A stretch of 10,116 nucleotides of DNA from Verrucomicrobiota bacterium (lineage in GTDB: Bacteria; Verrucomicrobiota; Verrucomicrobiia; Chthoniobacterales; JAFAMB01). Position 1 is the stretch's first letter; each line of letters opens with the position of its first letter. The position numbers and the translations under genes are program-made. The notes below the pieces were generated by a model. That model was not told the DNA's origin and did no database searches. It saw only the letters and a program-made list of their open reading frames with translations. The DNA is taken from contig JAFAVN010000418.1 in assembly GCA_019242435.1 (NCBI GenBank), forward strand, positions 1 to 10,116, given 5' to 3'. Below are positions 1-5,968 of the stretch, one piece after another.

Positions 1-2299
1 AATAAAAACCCATCGGCTGGTTGTTCAACAGGCCTGTGTAAAACTCGGGCGCATAATGTGTCTTCAGGTATGCGCTGCCGTAAGCGAGAATGGCGAAGCT
101 GATGGCATGCGATTCCGGAAAACCATAAAGCGCGAACGAAGAAATGGCCTGCACAATTTCATCGATAACCGCCGCGCTCACTCCCTTCCGTTCCATGGCC
201 GCGCGCAATTTCTTTTCCACCTTTTGCATCCGTTCCTGGGAACGATGAAAACTAAGTGCACGCCGGAGTTCCTCTGCTTCATCGCCTGTAAAATTTGCCA
301 TTACCATGGCGATCTTCAGCATCTGTTCCTGGAAAAGAGGAACACCCAAAGTACGTTCCAGTACGGGTACGAGTCGGGGATCAAGATAAGTAATTTCTTC
401 CGTTCCTTCACGTCTTGCTAAATAGGGGTGCATGAGATGACCTTGGATCGGGCCAGGCCGGATGATCGCAACCTCGATAACCAGGTCATAAAATTCGCGG
501 GGCCGCATCCGAGGCAAAGTCGCCATTTGAGCACGGCTTTCGACTTGAAACACACCAACGGTGTCAGCTGCACAAAGCATATCATAGGTAGGTCCATCAT
601 CCTTGGGTATGGATGCGAGATCGATCGGATGACCGCGCTGGGAGCAAATTTCAATCGCATCCTGCAATGCTGCCATCATACCTAGTCCTAGCAGATCTAC
701 CTTCACAATGCCTAAATCTTCGCAGTCTTCTTTATCCCATTGGATCACGCTGCGGTTAGGCATAGTAGCGTTTTCCAACGGCACAATTGAATCCAGCTGA
801 TTTTGACAGATTACCATTCCACCGGAATGCTGTCCCAGATGACGAGGTAATCCTTGAATCGAATGATAAACGTGCAAGAAAGCAGGAACCCTGGGATGAT
901 CAAGGGATAACCCAGATTGGCGGAGTTGTTCCCTGGCCTCTAAAGTATGCGGAAAGTCGCCGCTATGATGTAACCGGGAAAACCGATCCATGATATCTTC
1001 CGGCAGGTTAATCGCCTTACCGATCTCACGCATAGCGCTGCGCCCTCGAAAACAGATCACGTTAGCGGTCATAGCGGCTCCATGTCTGCCATATCGCCGG
1101 TAGATCTCCTGAATAACTGATTCCCGGCGATCACCGCTTGGTAAATCAAGATCTATATCTGGCCATCCTTTTCTTCCTTCACTGAGGAAACGCTCAAATA
1201 ATAGATTCCCACCAATTGGGTCAACCGGCGTAATTCCCAAGCAATAGCAGACTGCACTGTTCGCAGCGCTGCCACGGCCTTGGACCATGATATGGTTACG
1301 CCGGCAAAATTCTACCAATTCCCAAACAATGAGAAAGTAACCTGGGAATTTCAGTTTACTGATTAAGGCCAGTTCTCGTTTAATTTGCCTGCGGATTCGA
1401 AGAGTAATTTTAGGGTAGAGCCGGTGAGCGCCTTCCCAGGCTATCTTTTCCAGATAGCTATCCATAGTTTCACCTGGAGGAACCGCAAAACGGGGGAATT
1501 CGTAACCCAGGTTTTCCAAGGTAAAGTCGATCTCATTCGCGATGGCAACGCTGTTAGCTACCGCGCGCGGTAAATCACGAAAAAGCTCGTACATAACGCC
1601 TGCATTTTTAAGGTGACGTTCGGCATTAGGTTCCAATAATTTGCCGGCTGCATCCAGGTGCGTATGATGACGAGCACAGGTAAACACGTCTAGCGCTGTT
1701 CGTTGGGCAGTCGTGGCATAGAGAACTCCATTTGTTGCCACCAGCTTTAATTGATGCTTTTCGGCCAGCGTAATTAGTTGTTGTTCTATCCATTGAGTTT
1801 CTCGCTGATGGTGACGCTGGATTTCGATAAATAGGTGATCAGCTCCGAAGCATTGTTTCAGCTCGCTTAATCGTTGATCAGCGGCAGCAAAATCACCTTT
1901 AATCAGTGCCCGATACAGAGGGCCTTCAATATCACCGGTTAAACAGATCAGGCCCTCATTAAATTCGGCTAACTCCGGCCAACCGATGGAGTGCTCATTT
2001 TTTGGGGATCGGAGTTTGGCTCTCGAAATTAATCGGCAAAGCTGCTGGTAGCCAGTGCGCGACTGTACCAGAACCGGTATCACTGAGCCATCCGACATGG
2101 TGAGTTCGCTGCCAACCAATGGCCGGAGCCCTGATTCTTTTGCTGCAGTATAAAAACGGGGAGCGCCAAATACCCCATCCCGATCGCATAACGCCAGCGC
2201 CGGTAATTCCAGATCAGCGGCCTGATAAGCCAGATGTTCCGGTGACGAACTGCCTCTTAAAAAGCTAAAGGCACTACGAGCATGGAGCTCGACATACAT
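1..2299 (-). CDS. dnaE2: Error-prone DNA polymerase DnaE2, alpha subunit (3' end beyond the window)
   Basis: C-family DNA polymerase that performs mutagenic translesion synthesis with ImuA and ImuB during the SOS response. The frame is open from ATG 2299 to the window edge, giving 766 codons. The family is about 1,020-1,080 residues, so the C-terminal part (OB-fold region) is outside. The N-terminus (MYVELHARSAFSFLRG) is a typical DnaE2 PHP domain, with the second metal ligand of the HxH pattern replaced (H-A-R), as usual for DnaE2. The palm has VQGRGSAANSAVCYCLGI, then PDIDLD at 380-385, and VKVDLLGLG around 533-541. Asp381, Asp383 and Asp535 have the same spacing as E. coli Asp401/403/555, so the polymerase site looks intact. 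Further DnaE2 hallmarks are RPGPIQG, ALYGFPESHA and NNQPMGFY near the edge. I read the frame through and found no frameshift. No Shine-Dalgarno precedes the ATG; heptad repeats occupy that place. It is the last gene of the imuA-imuB cassette, 156 bp after imuB. Confidence 0.97.
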   Translation of the reverse strand, partial: MYVELHARSAFSFLRGSSSPEHLAYQAADLELPALALCDRDGVFGAPRFYTAAKESGLRPLVGSELTMSDGSVIPVLVQSRTGYQQLCRLISRAKLRSPKNEHSIGWPELAEFNEGLICLTGDIEGPLYRALIKGDFAAADQRLSELKQCFGADHLFIEIQRHHQRETQWIEQQLITLAEKHQLKLVATNGVLYATTAQRTALDVFTCARHHTHLDAAGKLLEPNAERHLKNAGVMYELFRDLPRAVANSVAIANEIDFTLENLGYEFPRFAVPPGETMDSYLEKIAWEGAHRLYPKITLRIRRQIKRELALISKLKFPGYFLIVWELVEFCRRNHIMVQGRGSAANSAVCYCLGITPVDPIGGNLLFERFLSEGRKGWPDIDLDLPSGDRRESVIQEIYRRYGRHGAAMTANVICFRGRSAMREIGKAINLPEDIMDRFSRLHHSGDFPHTLEAREQLRQSGLSLDHPRVPAFLHVYHSIQGLPRHLGQHSGGMVICQNQLDSIVPLENATMPNRSVIQWDKEDCEDLGIVKVDLLGLGMMAALQDAIEICSQRGHPIDLASIPKDDGPTYDMLCAADTVGVFQVESRAQMATLPRMRPREFYDLVIEVAIIRPGPIQGHLMHPYLARREGTEEITYLDPRLVPVLERTLGVPLFQEQMLKIAMVMANFTGDEAEELRRALSFHRSQERMQKVEKKLRAAMERKGVSAAVIDEIVQAISSFALYGFPESHAISFAILAYGSAYLKTHYAPEFYTGLLNNQPMGFY

Positions 2300-2301
2300 A
2301 G

Positions 2302-2314
2302 GGTTCAAGGTTCA
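2302..2314. repeat. Heptad repeat GGTTCAA, two units, just upstream of dnaE2
   Basis: The sequence GGTTCAAGGTTCA lies two bases before the dnaE2 start codon, where a ribosome binding site would be expected. The same 13 bases occur in opposite orientation at 4934-4946. This is a short simple repeat seen between genes; I see no mobility functions. Confidence 0.6.
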
Positions 2315-2422
2315 AGGGTGGAAGAATGGAAGGGTGCAACTGGTGACGTGATCTGACAGGCATGGAAGGATGTCGTGTACTCGTTGACAGTTTTCACACA
2401 GTCCAAGCACCACGTTTTTCAT
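2312..2422 (-). CDS. Possible 36-residue cysteine-rich (zinc-ribbon-like) protein between imuB and dnaE2
   Basis: ATG 2422 to TGA at 2314-2312 encodes 36 residues beginning MKNVVLGLCENCQRVHD. Cysteines fall at 9, 12, 21 and 29 (C-x2-C-x8-C-x7-C) with histidines at 16, 25 and 35, a spacing able to bind one zinc ion. A good Shine-Dalgarno (AAAGGA, 2435-2430) lies 7 bases upstream, whereas neither imuA nor dnaE2 has one. It would be co-transcribed with the SOS cassette, and translation from it ends 13 bases before the dnaE2 start, which could aid dnaE2 translation. I do not recognise a family. Against it: the start region and the last seven residues lie in simple repeats, and an ORF this short can arise by chance. 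A role in the mutasome would be inference only. Confidence 0.33.
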   Translation of the reverse strand: MKNVVLGLCENCQRVHDILPCLSDHVTSCTLPFFHP

Positions 2423-2457
2423 TCTTCCATCCTTTCACATTTCCATTCTTCCACCCT
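2315..2457. repeat. Perfect 17-bp inverted repeat bracketing the imuB-dnaE2 gap
   Basis: Arm 2315-2331 (AGGGTGGAAGAATGGAA) is exactly complementary to arm 2441-2457 (TTCCATTCTTCCACCCT). The second arm begins inside the imuB stop codon (TAG, 2458-2456). Part of the motif recurs directly at about 2420-2430. In the cassette mRNA the arms could form a 17-bp stem around a 109-base loop containing the start of the small cysteine-rich ORF. There is no following T-run, so it is not a classical terminator; it could tune dnaE2 levels or protect mRNA ends, or simply be a dispersed repeat. Confidence 0.65.
2430..2435 (-). promoter_or_regulatory. Shine-Dalgarno AAAGGA for the 36-codon ORF
   Basis: AAAGGA is spaced 7 bases from ATG 2422, close to ideal. 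It lies within the GGAAGAATGGAA-type simple repeat, so the match may be coincidental. It is the only strong ribosome binding site in the imuB-dnaE2 gap. Confidence 0.35.
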
Positions 2458-4057
2458 AATCGTACACTCCCGATATTGCCCAATTACCGGCTGAAAAAGT
2501 AAGCCGATAAATTCCGCGGTCGGTTACTTGGATGTCCCATTCTTGGATTTCCCAGCCATCGGGGTCCCACCAGTTGCCTGAAGTTCTCCATGGGCCGCGC
2601 TGTTTGTCTATATGACCTTTGATCAGGTTACTATGGATACAGATCGGTTTTCCGTCTGCCAGTTCGACGGTGGCCGGGATAGGCGGACGATACCGCCGTA
2701 AAGCAGGGCCGATCCTCGGTTGATCGCTCTCGGCGGAAATCGAGCTGTTGCTTTTCCAATCAAATGCAGGCAAGCGTAAACGGATATTATCCGGTTTATA
2801 ACTCGCTAATCTTTCTGGAATTCCAGCTCGATTATTACCTACTAAAGCAGCCAATCGAGCTAGAGTTTGAAAGAAACGGTTCGGATCCTTTAGCCTGCTG
2901 TAAAAAAGATCAAATTGATGTTTGGCTGGATCACTGGCAAAAACCTCTAAGGTGAACCCTACTACCGGAGCAGCAGTTTGTACGGTCTCTAGATATTGGG
3001 ATAAGACTCGGAACAGAATCGTAATATCCTGAGTCGGTGCTGGAATTGGAAGGGAACGTTCCAATTTATCTCCGCTATCCAGGTGAAGTTGCAGCTTTAT
3101 CTCCGCCACTAATCGATAAACCGATTCAACTCGCAACACCAGATGTTCCAGAGAACGGCGGAGAATAAAAAGTAAGGGTTCCAGAGTTTCTAACCTTTGT
3201 TCGAGATCGATGGTTTCCTTGAATATTTCCGGAGGCTGAAGATGATGGAGGACCTTGGCGGAACGACCGGCAGCTCGATCCCAAAGAGATAGCCCTTCCA
3301 GCCCGAGTCGTTGTCCGATATCTTCTCTTGGTAATTGGATTAATGCGCCCAATGTGCGAATGCCCCAATTATGCAAAATTTCTAACAAATAAGCGGAAGG
3401 CTGAAGTGATTCCAAAGGAAGTGATCTAAGCAATTGACTGTTTTCAACAACTTCTAAATAAGGGTTCGCAAATTTGGCGGCTTGAGCAGCGAGTTCGGCA
3501 TTAGGTCCGATACCGACGTTTGCCGCAAAACCGAGACTTCTCCAGCGAGATAGCAGGTCGCGAGCCCAAATTTCCTGGTTCTTATTTCTTCGTCCACGCA
3601 AATCCAATGTACAAACACCGGGACCAGTACTTTCAATAAAAGGAGAATAACGGTAACAGAGCTGAAGCAAGGCTTGTTGTTGTTGTCGCTCCAACTCAAC
3701 CTCAGGAGCATAAAGTTGAAGCTCAGGAGCACGGGCGACCGCGAGACTAGGAGTGATTCCGATTTTGACACCGGCCGCCTCTGCTGTTGGATTGATTTCG
3801 ATAATTTGCGAGTCTTCCAGCAGAGCAGAAGCGATATCCTCTCGAATGTAAACAGTAACTGGCGGGATGGTTTGGTGAGTAATAGAATTGGAATTACTCG
3901 AATAGGATTGGGAATACTGATCTGATAATTCAGTTTGCCTGTCAGCGAATGGCAGATCTGCCTGCTGATTGGATTCAGTTCTCAGGCGTTTTTGCTGAGC
4001 ACATTGCAAACGATAATAAGGGGTATAGATGACTGCAAACAGGCTAGGCTTGGGCAT
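2456..4057 (-). CDS. imuB: ImuB, catalytically inactive Y-family polymerase of the SOS mutasome
   Basis: 533-residue Y-family polymerase homologue that bridges the beta clamp, ImuA and DnaE2. At the first catalytic-acid position the DinB-like N-terminus reads AVIYTPYYRLQ (no Asp), and the usual S-x-D-E motif is replaced by STGPGVCTLDLRG (143-155), so it should not polymerise, as expected for ImuB. QFDLF at 381-385 fits the QxxLF clamp-binding consensus. The C-terminus has the family signature GPWRTSGNWWDPDGW and ends in SGVYD. Residues about 25-62 form a polar Ser/Asn/Gln-rich insertion not usual at this position. ATG 4057 follows GGAG by 7 bases and lies inside the end of imuA (14-bp overlap), implying translational coupling. 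Third codon positions look more A/T-rich than in the right-hand genes, judged by eye. Confidence 0.95.
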   Translation of the reverse strand: MPKPSLFAVIYTPYYRLQCAQQKRLRTESNQQADLPFADRQTELSDQYSQSYSSNSNSITHQTIPPVTVYIREDIASALLEDSQIIEINPTAEAAGVKIGITPSLAVARAPELQLYAPEVELERQQQQALLQLCYRYSPFIESTGPGVCTLDLRGRRNKNQEIWARDLLSRWRSLGFAANVGIGPNAELAAQAAKFANPYLEVVENSQLLRSLPLESLQPSAYLLEILHNWGIRTLGALIQLPREDIGQRLGLEGLSLWDRAAGRSAKVLHHLQPPEIFKETIDLEQRLETLEPLLFILRRSLEHLVLRVESVYRLVAEIKLQLHLDSGDKLERSLPIPAPTQDITILFRVLSQYLETVQTAAPVVGFTLEVFASDPAKHQFDLFYSRLKDPNRFFQTLARLAALVGNNRAGIPERLASYKPDNIRLRLPAFDWKSNSSISAESDQPRIGPALRRYRPPIPATVELADGKPICIHSNLIKGHIDKQRGPWRTSGNWWDPDGWEIQEWDIQVTDRGIYRLTFSAGNWAISGVYD

Positions 4058-4688
4058 AACCGAGCTCCGCGTAGTTTTTCCTGTAAATAAAATCCAGCAG
4101 ACGAGTTTGTGATACCGTGTAAGAGAGCTCCGCTAAGTCGTTAATCCGAAGCGGATTATTGATCTGGACGGCAGCGAAACAGCTTCCCGAGATATAATGG
4201 CTGGTGATTAAAAGTAATGTAGTACCAGAATCGGCTGCGACTCGCTGCAAACGGTACCAAGCAGTTAGCGGCACCTTTCTTAATTCCTGTACCTCATTCT
4301 GCTTTAAATCCAGGATGCTTAGAATGATGTTACCATCACGAATAATTAAATCAGTGGCACGAACGGCTTGGTTGGCATTCTCGCATCGGATCCAAAGCAA
4401 AAGATCGGTATTACCAAGAGGTTCAAAACTGTTTTTACCGTCGATTAAAGCGACAAACTGCGAAGCGGAGGTATGCATGGAATCGATAAGATCGTGTAAA
4501 AGAGAGGCACTCCCGCAACTAGGGTAAGGGGCGACTAATTGGGTGATGGTGCCACGACGCATGCCACCTTCTAAAGATCGATCAAGGCACTCAATGCCGG
4601 TTGTCAGTAGCGAAGCCGGTGGCGGTATTTCCCGGGGAAACCGTTCAGCCAGAACCTGTCGTAATTCGACAATCTTACCTGAGGACAT
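4044..4688 (-). CDS. imuA: ImuA, RecA-like mutasome protein
   Basis: 214 residues from ATG 4688. RecA/SulA-like fold protein that works with ImuB to recruit and activate DnaE2 at lesions. Visible features are the RecA-type entry LLTTGIECLDRSLEGGMRRGTITQL, a P-loop position reading APYPSCGSASLL (53-64) that lacks the essential Lys, and a Walker-B-like hydrophobic strand ending in Asp (IILSILDL, 121-128). ATP hydrolysis is therefore doubtful. The frame continues upstream to TTG 4715 (nine more codons), but that would put the LexA palindrome inside the coding region; ATG 4688 places it between promoter and gene. No Shine-Dalgarno precedes either start. It is the first gene of the cassette and overlaps imuB by 14 bp. 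Confidence 0.88.
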   Translation of the reverse strand: MSSGKIVELRQVLAERFPREIPPPASLLTTGIECLDRSLEGGMRRGTITQLVAPYPSCGSASLLHDLIDSMHTSASQFVALIDGKNSFEPLGNTDLLLWIRCENANQAVRATDLIIRDGNIILSILDLKQNEVQELRKVPLTAWYRLQRVAADSGTTLLLITSHYISGSCFAAVQINNPLRINDLAELSYTVSQTRLLDFIYRKNYAELGYAQA

Positions 4689-4707
4689 AGTGTTCTTAGG
4701 AACACTA
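4688..4707. promoter_or_regulatory. LexA operator (SOS box) at the imuA start
   Basis: Core TGTTC-TTAG-GAACA at 4691-4704 sits in a longer palindrome, 4688-4707 (TAGTGTTC-N4-GAACACTA), with only one mismatched inner pair. The core equals the TGTTC-N4-GAACA LexA motif reported, as I recall, for Verrucomicrobia. It overlaps the proposed -10 region and transcription start, and its last base is the A of the imuA ATG, so bound LexA would block transcription of the whole cassette. Confidence 0.88.
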
Positions 4708-4731
4708 AAGTTCAAAAGAATACTTTTGCAA
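4704..4731 (-). promoter_or_regulatory. Candidate sigma-70 promoter of the imuA-imuB-dnaE2 cassette
   Basis: TTGCAA (4731-4726, 4/6 to the -35 consensus), a 16-base spacer, then TTTAGT (4709-4704, 4/6 to the -10 consensus). Transcription would start near 4697, leaving a leader of only about 9 bases before ATG 4688 and placing the LexA palindrome over the -10 and start site. A second possible -10, TATTCT (4722-4717), would give a leader of about 22 bases. Confidence 0.4.
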
Positions 4732-4884
4732 CCAGAAATGGAACAGGAGCAAATGACGGGAGCGCACGAGAACGGAGCAGGGTCGAGTTGGTTTGAGAAA
4801 CCTAGAAGTGTAGCCTCGCTCGCCCAGATCGGAGAGCAATTCCTCGCCCAGTCGAGCCTTTAGCAATGCCCTCCGATGTGGCAA
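4705..4884 (-). other. Coding-like open frame of uncertain nature upstream of imuA (possible translated repeat)
   Basis: A frame runs from TTG 4884 to TAG 4707-4705 (59 codons) with no ATG. GGAG lies 7 bases before the TTG. Part of the translation (RRALLKARLGEELLSDLGER) looks protein-like, and the DNA has a 9-bp direct repeat CTGGGCGAG with a 24-bp period. The frame ends inside the LexA palindrome. I do not recognise a family; it may be the relic of a gene or a dispersed intergenic repeat that happens to be open. The rest of the 4716-4947 gap holds only the promoter and heptad repeats. Confidence 0.22.
4709..4722. promoter_or_regulatory. Degenerate second LexA-like site
   Basis: AGTTC-AAAA-GAATA matches 8 of the 10 specified bases of TGTTC-N4-GAACA. 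Its centre is 18 bp from the centre of the strong operator, so the two would lie on nearly the same face or adjacent turns of the helix. A weak second site for cooperative LexA binding is possible; coincidence in an A/T-rich stretch is also plausible. Confidence 0.3.
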
Positions 4885-4923
4885 GCCGATGCTCCACCCT
4901 CAAAATCCTTAACCAGCATCAAA

Positions 4924-4951
4924 CCTCGAACCCTGAACCTTGAACCTTCAC
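4924..4951. repeat. Four heptad repeat units at the end of the acetyltransferase gene
   Basis: Four successive 7-base units (CCTCGAA, CCCTGAA, CCTTGAA, CCTTCAC) run into the acetyltransferase stop codon (4950-4948). 4934-4946 is the reverse complement of 2302-2314, so the two tracts flank imuA-imuB in inverted orientation. Confidence 0.6.
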
Positions 4952-5493
4952 CCGCCAACCCGATGGGCCATGCTCGACTGTCCCAGGTCGACAGTATAAG
5001 GCGCTGCGACACCGCCGAATTTTGAATATACAAACCTGGCTGCCGGGCTATTTTCCCGAGTTACTCCATAGAGCACGTCAGCACCCCCTTGCGCGGCCAA
5101 TATCAATGATTCCTTCAGCAAAAGGGCACCAAACCCTCGGTTTCGATATTCCACGGTGATACAGGGGCCAGTGATCAAATGGTTTTCGCTCTCCCGGTTG
5201 GCGTCAATGAGCGACGTCGCTATGACCCGATTTCCGTGAGTGATCACCAGACAATCAACTTCCCGATGGTGAGAAAATTTTTCCTCTAATTGATGATGCA
5301 ACCAGGGCATCAAGCTAGAAGCCACATCGTTCCAGCAAGACTCCTGGGCGAAACAGCTATTGATCACTTGAGAGACTTGAGACTTTTCCTGCCGGTTGAC
5401 CGCGCGCAATGAATAGGTCTCCGTGATGACATAGCTGGGTTTTGGAAGTCCTTTTGACTGCCAGCGGAACCGGACCCAGCCGATCGATTTCAT
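4948..5493 (-). CDS. GNAT-family N-acetyltransferase
   Basis: 181-residue single-domain acetyltransferase of the GNAT fold, expected to move an acetyl group from acetyl-CoA to an unknown amine. The acetyl-CoA pyrophosphate loop is RNRGFG (117-122, R-x-x-G-x-G) after the strand GPCITVEY, followed by helix ALLLKESLILAAQ. A motif-B-like segment VTRENSPAARFVYSKFGG covers 144-161, the part of GNAT folds that ends with a Tyr/Phe helix. The substrate cannot be told. No clear Shine-Dalgarno is near ATG 5493 (GGAG is about 14 bases away), but the ATG overlaps the TGA of a probable broken upstream gene, suggesting the start was once translationally coupled. The gene is separate from the SOS cassette downstream, with 232 bp and a LexA-controlled promoter between them. 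Confidence 0.85.
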   Translation of the reverse strand: MKSIGWVRFRWQSKGLPKPSYVITETYSLRAVNRQEKSQVSQVINSCFAQESCWNDVASSLMPWLHHQLEEKFSHHREVDCLVITHGNRVIATSLIDANRESENHLITGPCITVEYRNRGFGALLLKESLILAAQGGADVLYGVTRENSPAARFVYSKFGGVAAPYTVDLGQSSMAHRVGG

Positions 5494-5847
5494 GCGAACA
5501 GGATTTTCTCCGAAAGGCGTGCATTTAGCAAGTGTAAGATCGCCTGCTTAAAAGCAGGACTGTTCGGGACAGCCGCAGCTGTACGGAAGTGAGCAAGATC
5601 CCAACTGCGGTCTGTGGGATCGTTTTTAACCTAGAGGGAGCGAATCAGAGGGACAAAACGTTCCTGCATTCACGGATCGATCTCTTGAATAGCCATATCT
5701 TCGTCGTCTTCGCAGAAAAAAGAAAAGAGTCCATTTAGCCCATTAGCTGAATCATGGCGTGCGATTCGGGTCATCCTTGATGCATACCCACCATACGCAA
5801 CCTAACAGTGCAGCGCCAAGAAACAGGAACATTCCCAAGGTCAGCAT
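5490..5847 (-). pseudogene. Probable remnant of a small membrane-anchored protein gene
   Basis: From ATG 5847 a 31-codon frame encodes a membrane helix (MLTLGMFLFLGAALLG, then CVWWVCIKDDPNR) and stops at 5754-5752. A change of frame near 5757 continues as plausible protein: FFCEDDEDMAIQEIDP, then TGA, MQERFVPLIRSL, then TAG, then 46 more codons including WDLAHFRTAAAVPNSPAFKQ. That frame ends at TGA 5492-5490, overlapping the acetyltransferase ATG as ATGA. One frameshift and two stops would repair to a protein of about 118 residues with one N-terminal helix. No Shine-Dalgarno is seen. Alternatively only the 31-residue peptide is real, or the reading is chance. I do not recognise the family. 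Together with the terminator described separately, this accounts for most of the otherwise gene-free 5494-5968. Confidence 0.35.
5541..5627 (+). other. Hairpin-rich element with possible pseudoknot and T-run
   Basis: Three hairpins can form: 5543-5558 (CCTGCTT/AAGCAGG), 5560-5572 (CTGT/ACAG) competing with 5569-5582 (ACAGC/GCTGT), and 5597-5621 (GATCCC/GGGATC). The loop of the last holds CTGCGG (5605-5610), complementary to CCGCAG at 5573-5578, allowing a pseudoknot. TTTTT follows at 5623-5627, so on the plus strand the last hairpin resembles a terminator, yet no plus-strand gene precedes or follows. A cobalamin riboswitch was considered, but the full conserved core is not present. It coincides with the probable gene remnant on the other strand. 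Confidence 0.3.
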
Positions 5848-5905
5848 AGGTCATCGTGATGCCGGAATTGCTGTCGTGAGTCAAAGGGAAAGTGGCGTAC
5901 CGATT

Positions 5906-5926
5906 AAAAATATTCGGTTTTAACCG
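5906..5926 (-). terminator. Weak rho-independent terminator after the Nudix gene
   Basis: Reading the minus strand, CGGTT-AA-AACCG (5926-5915) is followed by AATATTTTT (5914-5906), about 40 bases past the Nudix stop codon. The stem is short (4-5 bp) but the position and T-run suit the end of the operon. An overlapping CGCGA-A-TCGCG palindrome (5925-5935) could extend or compete with the fold. Confidence 0.42.
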
Positions 5927-5968
5927 CGAATCGCGAAATCTAACTGAAGAACACATCTATTTTATAGT

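Noticed and set aside
56..993. Several plus-strand open frames in the first kilobase
   Set aside because: They lie opposite the dnaE2 coding strand, which has strong conserved motifs throughout, so they are shadows.
4689..4715. TTG 4715 as the imuA start
   Set aside because: It would place the LexA palindrome in coding sequence, and no Shine-Dalgarno precedes it; ATG 4688 fits the operator position better.
4204..4863. Plus-strand open frames opposite imuA and its promoter
   Set aside because: Composition and lack of recognisable domains mark them as antisense shadows of imuA; no ribosome binding site supports them.
5500..5640. Cobalamin riboswitch on the plus strand
   Set aside because: CCGCAGCTGTACGG followed by GTGAGC recalls part of the core, but the GGGAA, GCCACTG and closing elements are missing and no plus-strand gene follows.
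5771..5956. 61-codon minus-strand frame starting MCSSVRF
   Set aside because: It overlaps the terminator and the more protein-like membrane-helix frame, and its translation shows no domain or helix.
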